In this document: positions 1 through 6,551 of the stretch, piece after piece
Position numbering within the stretch: position 1 is the stretch's first letter
How the letters are laid out: every line of letters starts with the position of its first letter
Assembly (NCBI GenBank): GCA_934230965.1
Contig: CAKQFW010000083.1
Location: 1-8,518 of the forward strand
DNA from: an uncultured Prevotella sp.
Lineage (GTDB): Bacteria > Bacteroidota > Bacteroidia > Bacteroidales > Bacteroidaceae
DNA: 8,518 nt
Direction of reading: 5' to 3'
Made by a program: the position numbers and the translations under genes
The notes under the pieces: model-generated
Database searches by the model: none
The model's input: the letters and a program-made list of their open reading frames with translations, nothing else
What the model was told of the DNA's origin: nothing

Positions 1-1
1 T

Positions 2-598
2 CGCACCGTAAACGCTGAGGTTATTGCCTCTACCTTCGACGAGCCTGCCGAGCGCCACGTAAAGATTGCGGGCATCGTGCTGGAAAAAGCAAAACGTATG
101 GTTGAATGTGGACACGATGTGGTTATCTTCCTCGACTCTATCACACGTCTGGCACGTGCTTACAATACAGTATCGCCAGCATCAGGCAAGGTGCTTACGG
201 GTGGTGTTGATGCTAACGCATTGCAAAAGCCCAAACGCTTCTTCGGTGCGGCACGTAACATTGAGGGTGGCGGCTCGCTCACCATCATCGCCACAGCGCT
301 TATCGACACGGGTTCGAAGATGGACGAGGTTATCTTCGAGGAGTTCAAGGGCACTGGCAACATGGAGCTACAGCTCGACCGCTCGCTCAGCAACAAACGT
401 ATCTTCCCGGCTGTCAACCTGGTGGCATCAAGCACACGTCGCGACGACTTGCTGCAAGACAAGGAGACGCTCAACAAGATGTGGATTATGCGCAAGTTCA
501 TCTCCGACATGAACCCCATCGAGGCCATGAACACCATTCACGACCGCATGATACAAACCAAAGACAACGACGAGTTCTTGGTTTCAATGAACTCATAA
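2..598 (+). CDS. rho: Transcription termination factor Rho, C-terminal part
   Basis: Rho is a hexameric RNA helicase/ATPase that loads on C-rich unstructured RNA and terminates transcription in the cytoplasm. Only the last 198 codons are present; the frame is open to the window edge, so the N-terminal RNA-binding domain and Walker A are missing. Visible motifs of the ATPase domain are the Walker B strand [11 protein letters not shown] (Asp at visible residue 45), the Q-loop segment TGGVDANAL (about 66-81) and the R-loop GTGNMEL (117-123). These parts track the E. coli protein closely to its end, corresponding roughly to E. coli residues 222-419. The gene ends in TAA and is followed by an intrinsic terminator 34 nt downstream, so it is probably the last gene of its unit. 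Identity is very secure; the fragment is an effect of the window edge, not a pseudogene. Confidence 0.97.
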   Translation, partial: RTVNAEVIASTFDEPAERHVKIAGIVLEKAKRMVECGHDVVIFLDSITRLARAYNTVSPASGKVLTGGVDANALQKPKRFFGAARNIEGGGSLTIIATALIDTGSKMDEVIFEEFKGTGNMELQLDRSLSNKRIFPAVNLVASSTRRDDLLQDKETLNKMWIMRKFISDMNPIEAMNTIHDRMIQTKDNDEFLVSMNS

Positions 599-632
599 AA
601 CACGCAATAGTAACATTGCACTAATAAGATAA

Positions 633-703
633 GGCGGGTTCTATAAATTCCTTTCATTTGCAATAACAGCACACGAAGGTGTTTATAGAACGCGCCGTTT
701 TTT
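633..703 (+). terminator. Intrinsic terminator after rho, long loop
   Basis: The left arm GGCGGGTTCTATAAA (633-647) pairs with TTTATAGAACGCGCC (682-696): 14 of 15 pairs, with one G-G mismatch (637/692). One base later come six T (698-703). The loop is unusually long at 34 nt and can form only a weak inner pairing (CCTT with AAGG). It most likely ends the rho transcript and separates it from uvrA. There is no T-run in the reverse orientation, so it looks one-directional. Confidence 0.8.
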
Positions 704-740
704 CATCTATAAATAGCCGAAGCATAAGCAATCAAGAAAC

Positions 741-3548
741 ATGGACGAATATATTGAGATAAAAGGAGCAAGGGTTAACAACCTTAAAAACGTATCGCTA
801 AACATTCCGCGCAATAAGTTTATTGCCATCGCTGGCGTTTCGGGCTCAGGAAAATCATCTTTAGCCTTCGACACATTGTATGCCGAAGGGCAACGACGCT
901 ATGTTGAATCGCTATCGGCCTATGCCCGACAGTTTCTGGGAAGACTAAACAAACCCGAATGTGACTATATTAAAGGATTGCCACCAGCCATCGCTATTGA
1001 GCAGAAGGTAAACTCGCGCAACCCACGAAGCACCGTAGGCACCTCGACAGAGATATACGAATATCTGCGATTGCTGTTTGCACGTATCGGCAAAACCTAC
1101 TCGCCCATCAGCGGCGAAGAGGTAAAAATCAATAATACCGACGACATTCTTAATTGCGCCTTTCAATATGCCGATGGCACTAAGTTTGCCATCCTCTCGC
1201 CCTTACACATCATCGAAGGCCGAACGCTGGCTAAACAATTAGAGATGGACTTGCAGCAAGGCTATGCCCGCATTTGGGCTAACGGCACATTTATACGCAT
1301 TGACGATGTGCTGGCCGATGCTGAACAACTCGACGCGCTACGCCCTAACGATGTGTATCTGCTTATCGACCGCATGTCGGTAAGCCATGAAAAAGACAGC
1401 ATCTCTCGCCTACTCGACTCGGCCGAAACGGCCTTTTATGAAGGCGATGGCACATGTAGGCTGGTGTTTCTACCCTCAAACATCACCTACGACTTCAGCA
1501 CTCGCTTTGAAGCCGACGGCATTACTTTTGAAGAACCTAACGACAACATGTTCTCGTTCAACTCGCCGCTCGGCGCTTGCCCCGAATGTGAAGGCTTCGG
1601 GAAGGTGATGGGCATCGACGAGAAACTGGTCATCCCCAACACAGCGCTCAGCGTTTACGAGGGCTGCGTACAGTGTTGGCATGGCGAGAAGATGGGCATG
1701 TGGAAAGACGAATTCTGCCGCCGCGCCGCCAAAGACAAGTTCCCCATCTTTGAACCTTACTATGCTCTGAGCCAGAAATACAAGGACATGCTGTGGCATG
1801 GACTGCCCTCTGACAAGCATCATGCCGACGCCGTCAGCATCGATGCCTTCTTTAAGATGGTGAAAGACAACCAGTATAAGATACAATACCGCGTAATGTT
1901 GAGTCGTTATCGCGGCAAAACCATCTGTCCTGTTTGTCATGGAGCGCGCCTGAAGAAAGAGGCTACATGGGTGAAAATCAATGGAATGAGCATCTGCGAC
2001 CTCGTTGAAATGTCCGTTGCCAATCTGCTAAAATGGTTCAACGACCTGCATCTCGACGAACATGATGCCGCCGTAGCCAAGCGCCTACTCACCGAAATCG
2101 TCAATCGCCTACACTTCCTTGTTGAGGTGGGCTTAGGGTATCTCACCCTCAATCGCCCCTCAAACACACTGAGTGGTGGCGAAAGCCAGCGCATCAACCT
2201 CACCACATCATTGGGCAGTTCGCTGGTAGGTTCGCTGTATATTCTCGACGAGCCCAGCATCGGCTTGCACAGTCGCGACACCGACAGACTCATACGTGTA
2301 CTGAAAGAGCTGCGCGACATAGGCAACACAGTAGTGGTGGTAGAGCACGATGAAGATATATTGCGACACGCCGATTATCTGATTGACGTAGGTCCTGATG
2401 CCGGACAACATGGTGGAGAGATTGTTTATGAGGGCAACTTGGCTGATGTGTACGCTCAGAAAGAGAAGCTTACGCGTAGCCATACGGTGAATTACCTAAA
2501 TGGTCACGACCATATCCCCGTGCCCACCAGCCGACGATGCTGGAATCAAGCCATCATTATAAAAGGCGCACGCATGAACAACCTCAAGGGCATCGACGTG
2601 AAACTGCCCCTCAATGTGATGACCGTAGTAACAGGTGTGAGCGGATCGGGCAAGTCGTCGCTTATCAAGGGCATCCTCTACCCCGCCCTTAAACGTCATC
2701 TCGACGAGGTGGCCGAGATACCTGGCGAATATGTTGCGTTAGAGGGCGACTGGCGACAGATACGCCATGTAGAGATGGTTGACCAAAACCCCATCGGTAA
2801 GAGTTCGCGCTCTAACCCTGCCACATACGTAAAGGCTTACGATGCCATACGCCAACTGTACGCCGACCAACCATTGGCAAAGCAGTTAGGTTTCACAGCT
2901 CAACACTTCTCGTTCAATGCCGACGGGGGCCGTTGCGAAGAGTGTAAGGGCGCTGGCGTCATTACCGTAGAGATGCAGTTTATGGCCGATCTGGTATTAA
3001 CGTGCGAGGCATGCCATGGCAAACGCTTTAAGAAAGACGTGCTGGAGGTTACATTCCACAATAAAAACATCTATGATGTGCTGGAAATGACGGTGTCTGA
3101 AGCCATCGAATTCTTTGATCAATATGGGCAAAAAACCATCGTAAACCGTCTGCGCCCCTTAGAGCAAGTGGGCTTAGGCTATATTAAGATGGGGCAAAGC
3201 TCGTCGACACTGTCGGGCGGAGAGAACCAACGCGTAAAGCTCGCCTACTTTATCGGCCAAGAGAAACAAGACCCCACGCTGTTTATCTTCGACGAGCCCA
3301 CCACAGGCTTGCATTTCCACGACATACAACGCCTCTTAAAAGCATTTAATGCACTGATTGAACGCGGCCACACCATCATCATCATCGAGCATAACATGGA
3401 TGTGGCCAAAAACGCCGACCATATCATTGACCTGGGTCCGGAAGGCGGAAACCAAGGCGGCTACATCGTATGCGAGGGCACTCCTGAAGAGATTATCAAG
3501 TGCGAGAAAAGCTATACTGCAAAATACCTGAAGGAAAAGTTGTTATAA
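741..3548 (+). CDS. uvrA: Excinuclease ABC subunit A (UvrA)
   Basis: UvrA is the damage-recognising dimeric ATPase of nucleotide excision repair; it loads UvrB on lesions in the cytoplasm. The 935 residues match the usual length (E. coli about 940). Two ABC halves are seen: Walker A GVSGSGKSS at 32-40 and 632-640; signatures LSGGESQR (477-484) and LSGGENQR (824-831); Walker B with DE at 503-504 and 851-852. The C-terminal zinc module is intact (C732, C735, C755, C758), as is CPVC at 396-399. In the other zinc module only C280/C283 remain; F256 and D259 stand where E. coli has its first Cys pair. The start at the ATG is supported by N-terminal alignment to the family (MDEYIEIKGARVNNLK). No clear promoter is visible in the 142-bp gap after rho. 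The glycosyltransferase follows after 14 nt. It is likely the main UvrA, but Bacteroidota can have paralogues. Confidence 0.97.
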   Translation: MDEYIEIKGARVNNLKNVSLNIPRNKFIAIAGVSGSGKSSLAFDTLYAEGQRRYVESLSAYARQFLGRLNKPECDYIKGLPPAIAIEQKVNSRNPRSTVGTSTEIYEYLRLLFARIGKTYSPISGEEVKINNTDDILNCAFQYADGTKFAILSPLHIIEGRTLAKQLEMDLQQGYARIWANGTFIRIDDVLADAEQLDALRPNDVYLLIDRMSVSHEKDSISRLLDSAETAFYEGDGTCRLVFLPSNITYDFSTRFEADGITFEEPNDNMFSFNSPLGACPECEGFGKVMGIDEKLVIPNTALSVYEGCVQCWHGEKMGMWKDEFCRRAAKDKFPIFEPYYALSQKYKDMLWHGLPSDKHHADAVSIDAFFKMVKDNQYKIQYRVMLSRYRGKTICPVCHGARLKKEATWVKINGMSICDLVEMSVANLLKWFNDLHLDEHDAAVAKRLLTEIVNRLHFLVEVGLGYLTLNRPSNTLSGGESQRINLTTSLGSSLVGSLYILDEPSIGLHSRDTDRLIRVLKELRDIGNTVVVVEHDEDILRHADYLIDVGPDAGQHGGEIVYEGNLADVYAQKEKLTRSHTVNYLNGHDHIPVPTSRRCWNQAIIIKGARMNNLKGIDVKLPLNVMTVVTGVSGSGKSSLIKGILYPALKRHLDEVAEIPGEYVALEGDWRQIRHVEMVDQNPIGKSSRSNPATYVKAYDAIRQLYADQPLAKQLGFTAQHFSFNADGGRCEECKGAGVITVEMQFMADLVLTCEACHGKRFKKDVLEVTFHNKNIYDVLEMTVSEAIEFFDQYGQKTIVNRLRPLEQVGLGYIKMGQSSSTLSGGENQRVKLAYFIGQEKQDPTLFIFDEPTTGLHFHDIQRLLKAFNALIERGHTIIIIEHNMDVAKNADHIIDLGPEGGNQGGYIVCEGTPEEIIKCEKSYTAKYLKEKLL

Positions 3549-3562
3549 GAAAAAATAATAAT

Positions 3563-4639
3563 ATGAGTCGTTGCCTTAACAAAGAAGGTTTATCTATTCT
3601 TATTCCCCTCTACAATCAAGTAGGGGTAGCACTTGCTATGGTCTTGTCGAAGCAGGTAGAACAATGCGCAAAGGAAGAGAAGAAGAAAAACGAAGGTAAC
3701 GACAATGCAGAATCCACCATATCTTTAGGCTTCGAAATCATCTTTGCCGACGACGGCTCGGCCGATATTGCTGCGAGACAGCGCAATGCTATCATTGCAC
3801 AACTGCCTTACTGCCAATACATCGAGCGCCCCAAGAACACTGGGCGCTCGGCTATTCGCAACTTTTTAGCACAAACAGCCCACTACAATCACCTTATTTT
3901 CTTAGATGGCGATGTAGCTATTGAACGTCCCGACTTTGTGCGAACCTACCTCACCCACCGCAACGACGCTGATGTTATCATTGGCACCTTGCACTTTTCA
4001 AGGATGCAAATGAATTGCGATACTACCGAGGAGATAATTGGACAAACAAAGGAAGCGAAGGAGGAGACGAAGGTATCATCAGAGCCAATGCTGTATGACG
4101 ACAACTTAAAATACCGTTATGAGCAGCAGTTCTTGGCAAAGCATCCCATCAAAAAGCGTATGGAGCAACCCTACGCATCGTTCCGCACCACTAATTTCAT
4201 GGTGAGTCGCGACTTAATGCTGGCCTATCCCTTCGATGAAACGTTTCACGAATATGGTTATGAAGATACGCTTTTTGGCAAACAATTAAAAGAACATGGC
4301 GCCACCCTCATACATCTTGACAATGCAGCAACCATTGCCGACTATGAAGATAACGCCACCTTTGTAGCTAAAACCGAGGAAAGCCTACGCACATTGGCAG
4401 CCCATGCCCACCAGCTTCAGGGCTATTCTACCCTGCTTCATACCGTAAACAGGCTGAAGGGTCTGCGCTTACTGCCGCTTATAGCCCTTGCATTTCGCCT
4501 TTTCAAGGGCTTGTTGCACAAAAATTTATGCAGCAACTCGCCCTCGGTTTTCCTATTTAACGTCTATAAGTTGGGCTACTTTGTAAGCCTTTTAGCTCAA
4601 CAAACCAAGCCTTTTAGCTCAATAAACCAAGCCTTTTAG
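3563..4639 (+). CDS. Family 2 glycosyltransferase (GT-A fold)
   Basis: Probably a nucleotide-sugar-dependent glycosyltransferase acting at the cytoplasmic face of the inner membrane in cell-surface glycan synthesis; the sugar and acceptor cannot be told. The 358-residue protein opens with the GT2 strand LSILIPLYNQ (10-19), then FADDGSAD (61-68, nucleotide-binding Asp), the metal-binding DxD as DGD at 115-117, and GYED at 232-235 (likely catalytic base). Two Lys/Glu-rich insertions (about 34-50 and 150-175), from purine-rich codons, interrupt the domain. The C-terminal part (about 300-340) is basic and hydrophobic and may touch the membrane. The last 17 residues (342-358) are encoded by 22-bp repeat units, and the stop lies in unit 3. 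The frame is open further upstream to a GTG at 3500 inside uvrA, but the ATG 14 nt after the uvrA stop gives the normal GT2 N-terminus. Likely co-transcribed with uvrA. Confidence 0.88.
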   Translation: MSRCLNKEGLSILIPLYNQVGVALAMVLSKQVEQCAKEEKKKNEGNDNAESTISLGFEIIFADDGSADIAARQRNAIIAQLPYCQYIERPKNTGRSAIRNFLAQTAHYNHLIFLDGDVAIERPDFVRTYLTHRNDADVIIGTLHFSRMQMNCDTTEEIIGQTKEAKEETKVSSEPMLYDDNLKYRYEQQFLAKHPIKKRMEQPYASFRTTNFMVSRDLMLAYPFDETFHEYGYEDTLFGKQLKEHGATLIHLDNAATIADYEDNATFVAKTEESLRTLAAHAHQLQGYSTLLHTVNRLKGLRLLPLIALAFRLFKGLLHKNLCSNSPSVFLFNVYKLGYFVSLLAQQTKPFSSINQAF

Positions 4640-4782
4640 CTCAATAAACCAAGCCTTTTAGCTCAACAAACCAAGCCTTTTAGATCAACAAACCAAGCCT
4701 TTTAGCTTAACAAACCAAGCCTTTTAGCTTAACAAACCAAGCCTTTTAGCTCAATAAACCAAGCCTTTTAGCCCTTCAAATC
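4585..4782. repeat. Tandem array of 22-bp direct repeats (8 units plus a degenerate ninth)
   Basis: Eight units start at 4585, 4607, 4629, 4651, 4673, 4695, 4717 and 4739, each opening with AAGCCTTTTAG and closing with AAACC, with no spacers. A ninth (4761-4782) keeps the first 12 bases and then diverges. Units differ at only three positions: 1 and 4 are identical, 2, 3 and 8 are identical, 6 and 7 are identical, and 5 has a unique A at position 12. Identical neighbours (2/3, 6/7) suggest growth by unit duplication. The array spans the junction of two converging genes, entering the 3' end of both. Because 22 is not a multiple of 3 and each unit contains TTTTAG, any plus-strand frame meets a stop within about three units. 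No hairpin or terminal inverted repeats are evident. Confidence 0.97.
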
Positions 4783-5583
4783 AAACACACCTGTAGGGCT
4801 AAGTCGTTTCAGCACCGTAATTTCAAACGGATGTTTGGCCAATACGCCACGGTCGGTCAGTATCTGTGTCACCGTTTTTAGAGCCAAATCAGGGTGGTTA
4901 TTCTCTTCGCTCAAGTGGCAGAGCCACACATGTTTCAGTTTTTCAGAAGCGTTTTCAACCAATGTTTCGGCGCATAGATGATTGTTCAGATGGCCTGTTC
5001 CACACGTTATTCGTTGTTTTAAGTGTTCCGGATAAGGCCCATTTGCCAGCATTTCCTTATCATGATTAGCCTCTAACACAAGGTAATCGGCCTCTCTTAT
5101 CACGGCTTTCATCTCGTCGGTCACGTGTCCCACGTCCGTCATCAAGGCAAACACCAGGTTTCCCCATTCTATCTTATAGCCCACATTATCGCTGCTATCG
5201 TGCGGCACACGAAAGGCAGTCACCTTAAACTCGCCAATAGTGAAGGGTTCGCCAGGCTTAATATAGCGCTTATATTCCGCTGGTATCTTGCGTCGCACGC
5301 AATAGTTGCGATCGATGCCCGCATGCACATTTTGCGTTGAATAAACATTAAGTTTATAGTCGGAGCTCAGACTTCCTACCGACTTAATATGGTCGGCATG
5401 GTCGTGTGTCACCAACAGGTGGTGCACCTTTGACAATGAAAGGCCATATTGTGCGAAATTTTTCTTCAATCCGCGCACGCCAACGCCGATATCAATCAGC
5501 AGTCCGTCTGTATCTGAATATAGATAATAGCAGTTACCGCTGCTGCTACTACCTAATGAGAGAAAATGCAATATCTGTTCCAT
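4768..5583 (-). CDS. MBL-fold hydrolase, YycJ/WalJ-type probable exonuclease
   Basis: A soluble metallo-beta-lactamase-fold protein of the YycJ/WalJ type; characterised relatives are reported as 5'-3' double-strand DNA exonucleases linked to mismatch repair, so a DNA-repair role is likely but inferred. From the ATG at 5583 it has 271 residues, close to the family length. It shows the N-terminal strand LSLGSSSSGNCYYL (8-21), the metal motif THDHADH (59-65: H60, H62, D64, H65), H128 in PHD, D150 in MTD, and HLSEENNHP near the C-terminus. An in-frame TTG at 5619 would add 12 residues, but it coincides with the -33 box of a good promoter and the family N-terminus fits the ATG, so the ATG was chosen. 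The gene converges on uvrA-GT2, and its TAA stop (4770-4768) lies inside the degenerate ninth repeat unit. No intrinsic terminator is visible after it. Confidence 0.9.
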   Translation of the reverse strand: MEQILHFLSLGSSSSGNCYYLYSDTDGLLIDIGVGVRGLKKNFAQYGLSLSKVHHLLVTHDHADHIKSVGSLSSDYKLNVYSTQNVHAGIDRNYCVRRKIPAEYKRYIKPGEPFTIGEFKVTAFRVPHDSSDNVGYKIEWGNLVFALMTDVGHVTDEMKAVIREADYLVLEANHDKEMLANGPYPEHLKQRITCGTGHLNNHLCAETLVENASEKLKHVWLCHLSEENNHPDLALKTVTQILTDRGVLAKHPFEITVLKRLSPTGVFDLKG

Positions 5584-5588
5584 TATTA

Positions 5589-5620
5589 CAAAATTAAGAA
5601 AAAACGACGACACTTGCAAA
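5589..5620 (-). promoter_or_regulatory. Bacteroidetes-type promoter of the MBL nuclease gene
   Basis: Read on the minus strand: TTTG (5620-5617), a 20-nt spacer, then TAATTTTG (5596-5589). This matches the Bacteroidetes sigma-ABfr consensus (TTTG, 19-21 nt, TAnnTTTG) exactly. Only TAATA separates it from the ATG at 5583, so transcription would start at or within a few bases of the start codon. The elements are AT-rich and chance matches occur, but both boxes and the spacing fit together. Confidence 0.6.
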
Positions 5621-5698
5621 TAAATTAGTTCTTGAATAAAAAATAAGTTATACGAAGAAAAACCTCGGCTATCAGGCCCTCATGTCAATTATTATGTG

Positions 5699-5706
5699 TA
5701 ATTTTG
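5699..5706 (+). promoter_or_regulatory. Possible -7 box upstream of the lipoprotein gene
   Basis: TAATTTTG is a full match to the Bacteroidetes -7 element TAnnTTTG and is oriented toward the lipoprotein gene. No TTG or TTTG lies 19-21 nt upstream (that stretch is GC-richer), so the evidence is half a promoter. If real, the leader would be about 85-90 nt and would contain the two-copy 23-bp repeat. Confidence 0.25.
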
Positions 5707-5735
5707 ATGCCTAAACAATGTAAGTAACTCTAAAG

Positions 5736-5781
5736 TAAGAGCATAAATACAAATAAAATAAGAGCAATAATACAAATAAAG
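5736..5781 (+). repeat. Two-copy 23-bp tandem repeat upstream of the lipoprotein gene
   Basis: Copies at 5736-5758 and 5759-5781 both start TAAGAGCA and continue to ATACAAATAAA. They differ at two adjacent internal bases (TA against AT) and at the last base. The second copy ends 17 bp before the lipoprotein ATG; the bases between are purine-rich (GCAAGAAGAAAC). This may be simple slippage in AT-rich DNA or a paired binding site in the leader; nothing in the sequence decides it. Confidence 0.75.
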
Positions 5782-5798
5782 CAAGAAGAAACATTATC

Positions 5799-6254
5799 AT
5801 GAAACGCTTCATTTATCACTATACCCTCCTTGCCACTGCCGCCCTTATGCTGGTAGGATGTGGCCAATCAGAAAGAGAAAAGGAGGTAGAACAAACCGCT
5901 TTGCGCTTTGCCGAGACCTATTTTGGCTGCCGATATAAAGAGGCGGCACAGCTGTGTACGCCCTCGTCAGAGAAATGGATACGCTTTGTGGCTACCAACG
6001 TCACCGACTCTGACCTCGTTGTTCTCAACCAAACCGATGTAGAACCCCAATATAAGGTAGACGACCTTAACGCCATTGACGATAGCACCATGACGGCTAC
6101 CCTCAAGGCAAGCCATTATTTTCATCTTCACAACATCGACCGAAAAGCCGAAATTAAAGAGGCCGACACCTACACCTTTACGCTACGTAGGATGAATGGT
6201 CAGTGGAAAATAGACCTCACATCAGTGCCTCGCCCCACGTCTCAACCGCAATAA
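5799..6254 (+). CDS. Small lipoprotein, possibly NTF2-like fold
   Basis: A 151-residue predicted lipoprotein of unknown function. The N-terminus MKRFIYHYTLLATAALMLVGC is a signal peptide with a lipobox (LVGC) and the acylated Cys at 21, so the mature protein should be anchored in the cell envelope; the Gln/Ser and charged run after Cys (GQSEREKE) could act as a Bacteroidota surface-export signal, which is uncertain. The mature part has a helix with ALRFAETYFGCRYKEAAQLC, then alternating strands ending in YTFTLRRMNGQWKIDL. That order and the GQWKI strand near the end resemble small NTF2-like/DUF4878-type lipoproteins; this is a fold-level guess. The start is the only ATG giving a full signal peptide, 17 bp after the 23-bp repeat. 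It stands alone, divergent from the MBL gene and convergent with the peptidase gene, and ends before a strong terminator. Confidence 0.85.
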   Translation: MKRFIYHYTLLATAALMLVGCGQSEREKEVEQTALRFAETYFGCRYKEAAQLCTPSSEKWIRFVATNVTDSDLVVLNQTDVEPQYKVDDLNAIDDSTMTATLKASHYFHLHNIDRKAEIKEADTYTFTLRRMNGQWKIDLTSVPRPTSQPQ

Positions 6255-6551
6255 GAGTGGCTCTAAGCACAATAATAAAGATGTATGCGAAGCTGTAAAA
6301 CCCGATTACACAGAAGAAAGAAGAAGAACAAGAATTCAAAAAAAGCAGTTTTTACACGACAAAAGCTCTACAACAAGCTTCCTTCAAGAGCATATTTTCC
6401 CTTTAAAAGAAGCCCGCTTTAAGGCATTACGATAAACCTTAAAGCGGGCTTTTTATGTTTTTATTGATGTTTTACAAGTTCTTGACTTGCAAAACAGTTA
6501 GCAAGTTCTTGCAAATAGCGAGTCAAAGACAACCGAAACTAAAGTATCTAA
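6255..6551. other. Intergenic region between the lipoprotein and peptidase genes
   Basis: These 297 bp between convergent genes hold no credible gene. Apart from the terminator at 6410-6454 there is a purine-rich stretch (about 6312-6331) and two copies of the dyad CAAGTTCTTG (6475-6484 and 6502-6511), the second extended by a G/C pair. The 2-nt centre makes an RNA hairpin unlikely. Their place behind two gene ends gives no hint of a regulatory job. Confidence 0.7.
6410..6454. terminator. Bidirectional intrinsic terminator between convergent genes
   Basis: AAGCCCGCTTTAAGG (6410-6424) pairs perfectly over 15 bp with CCTTAAAGCGGGCTT (6437-6451), with a 12-nt loop. On the plus strand a run of five T follows the GC-rich part (6450-6454); on the minus strand the flank reads CTTCTTTTAAA, a weaker U-rich tail. 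It is placed to stop both the lipoprotein transcript and the facing peptidase transcript. Confidence 0.9.

Noticed and set aside
66..537. Overlapping open frames on both strands within rho
   Set aside because: They are alternate frames of a strongly conserved Rho segment and have no family features.
653..660. TTCATTTG as a -7 box for uvrA
   Set aside because: The second base differs from TAnnTTTG, no TTTG lies 19-21 nt upstream, and it sits in the loop of the rho terminator.
3500..3562. GTG start for the glycosyltransferase inside uvrA
   Set aside because: It would overlap uvrA by 49 nt and add a non-family N-terminal stretch; the ATG at 3563 places the GT2 strand at the usual distance from the start.
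4585..4782. CRISPR array
   Set aside because: The 22-bp units abut directly with no spacers, and no cas gene is in the window.
4585..4782. BrickBuilt-like MITE (Porphyromonas elements with internal tandem repeats)
   Set aside because: Tandem units of similar size occur in those elements, but here both flanks are coding sequence and no terminal inverted repeats or target duplication is visible.
5584..5619. TTG start adding 12 residues to the MBL nuclease
   Set aside because: The TTG is part of the -33 promoter box, and family members begin close to the LGSSSSGN strand, as with the ATG at 5583.
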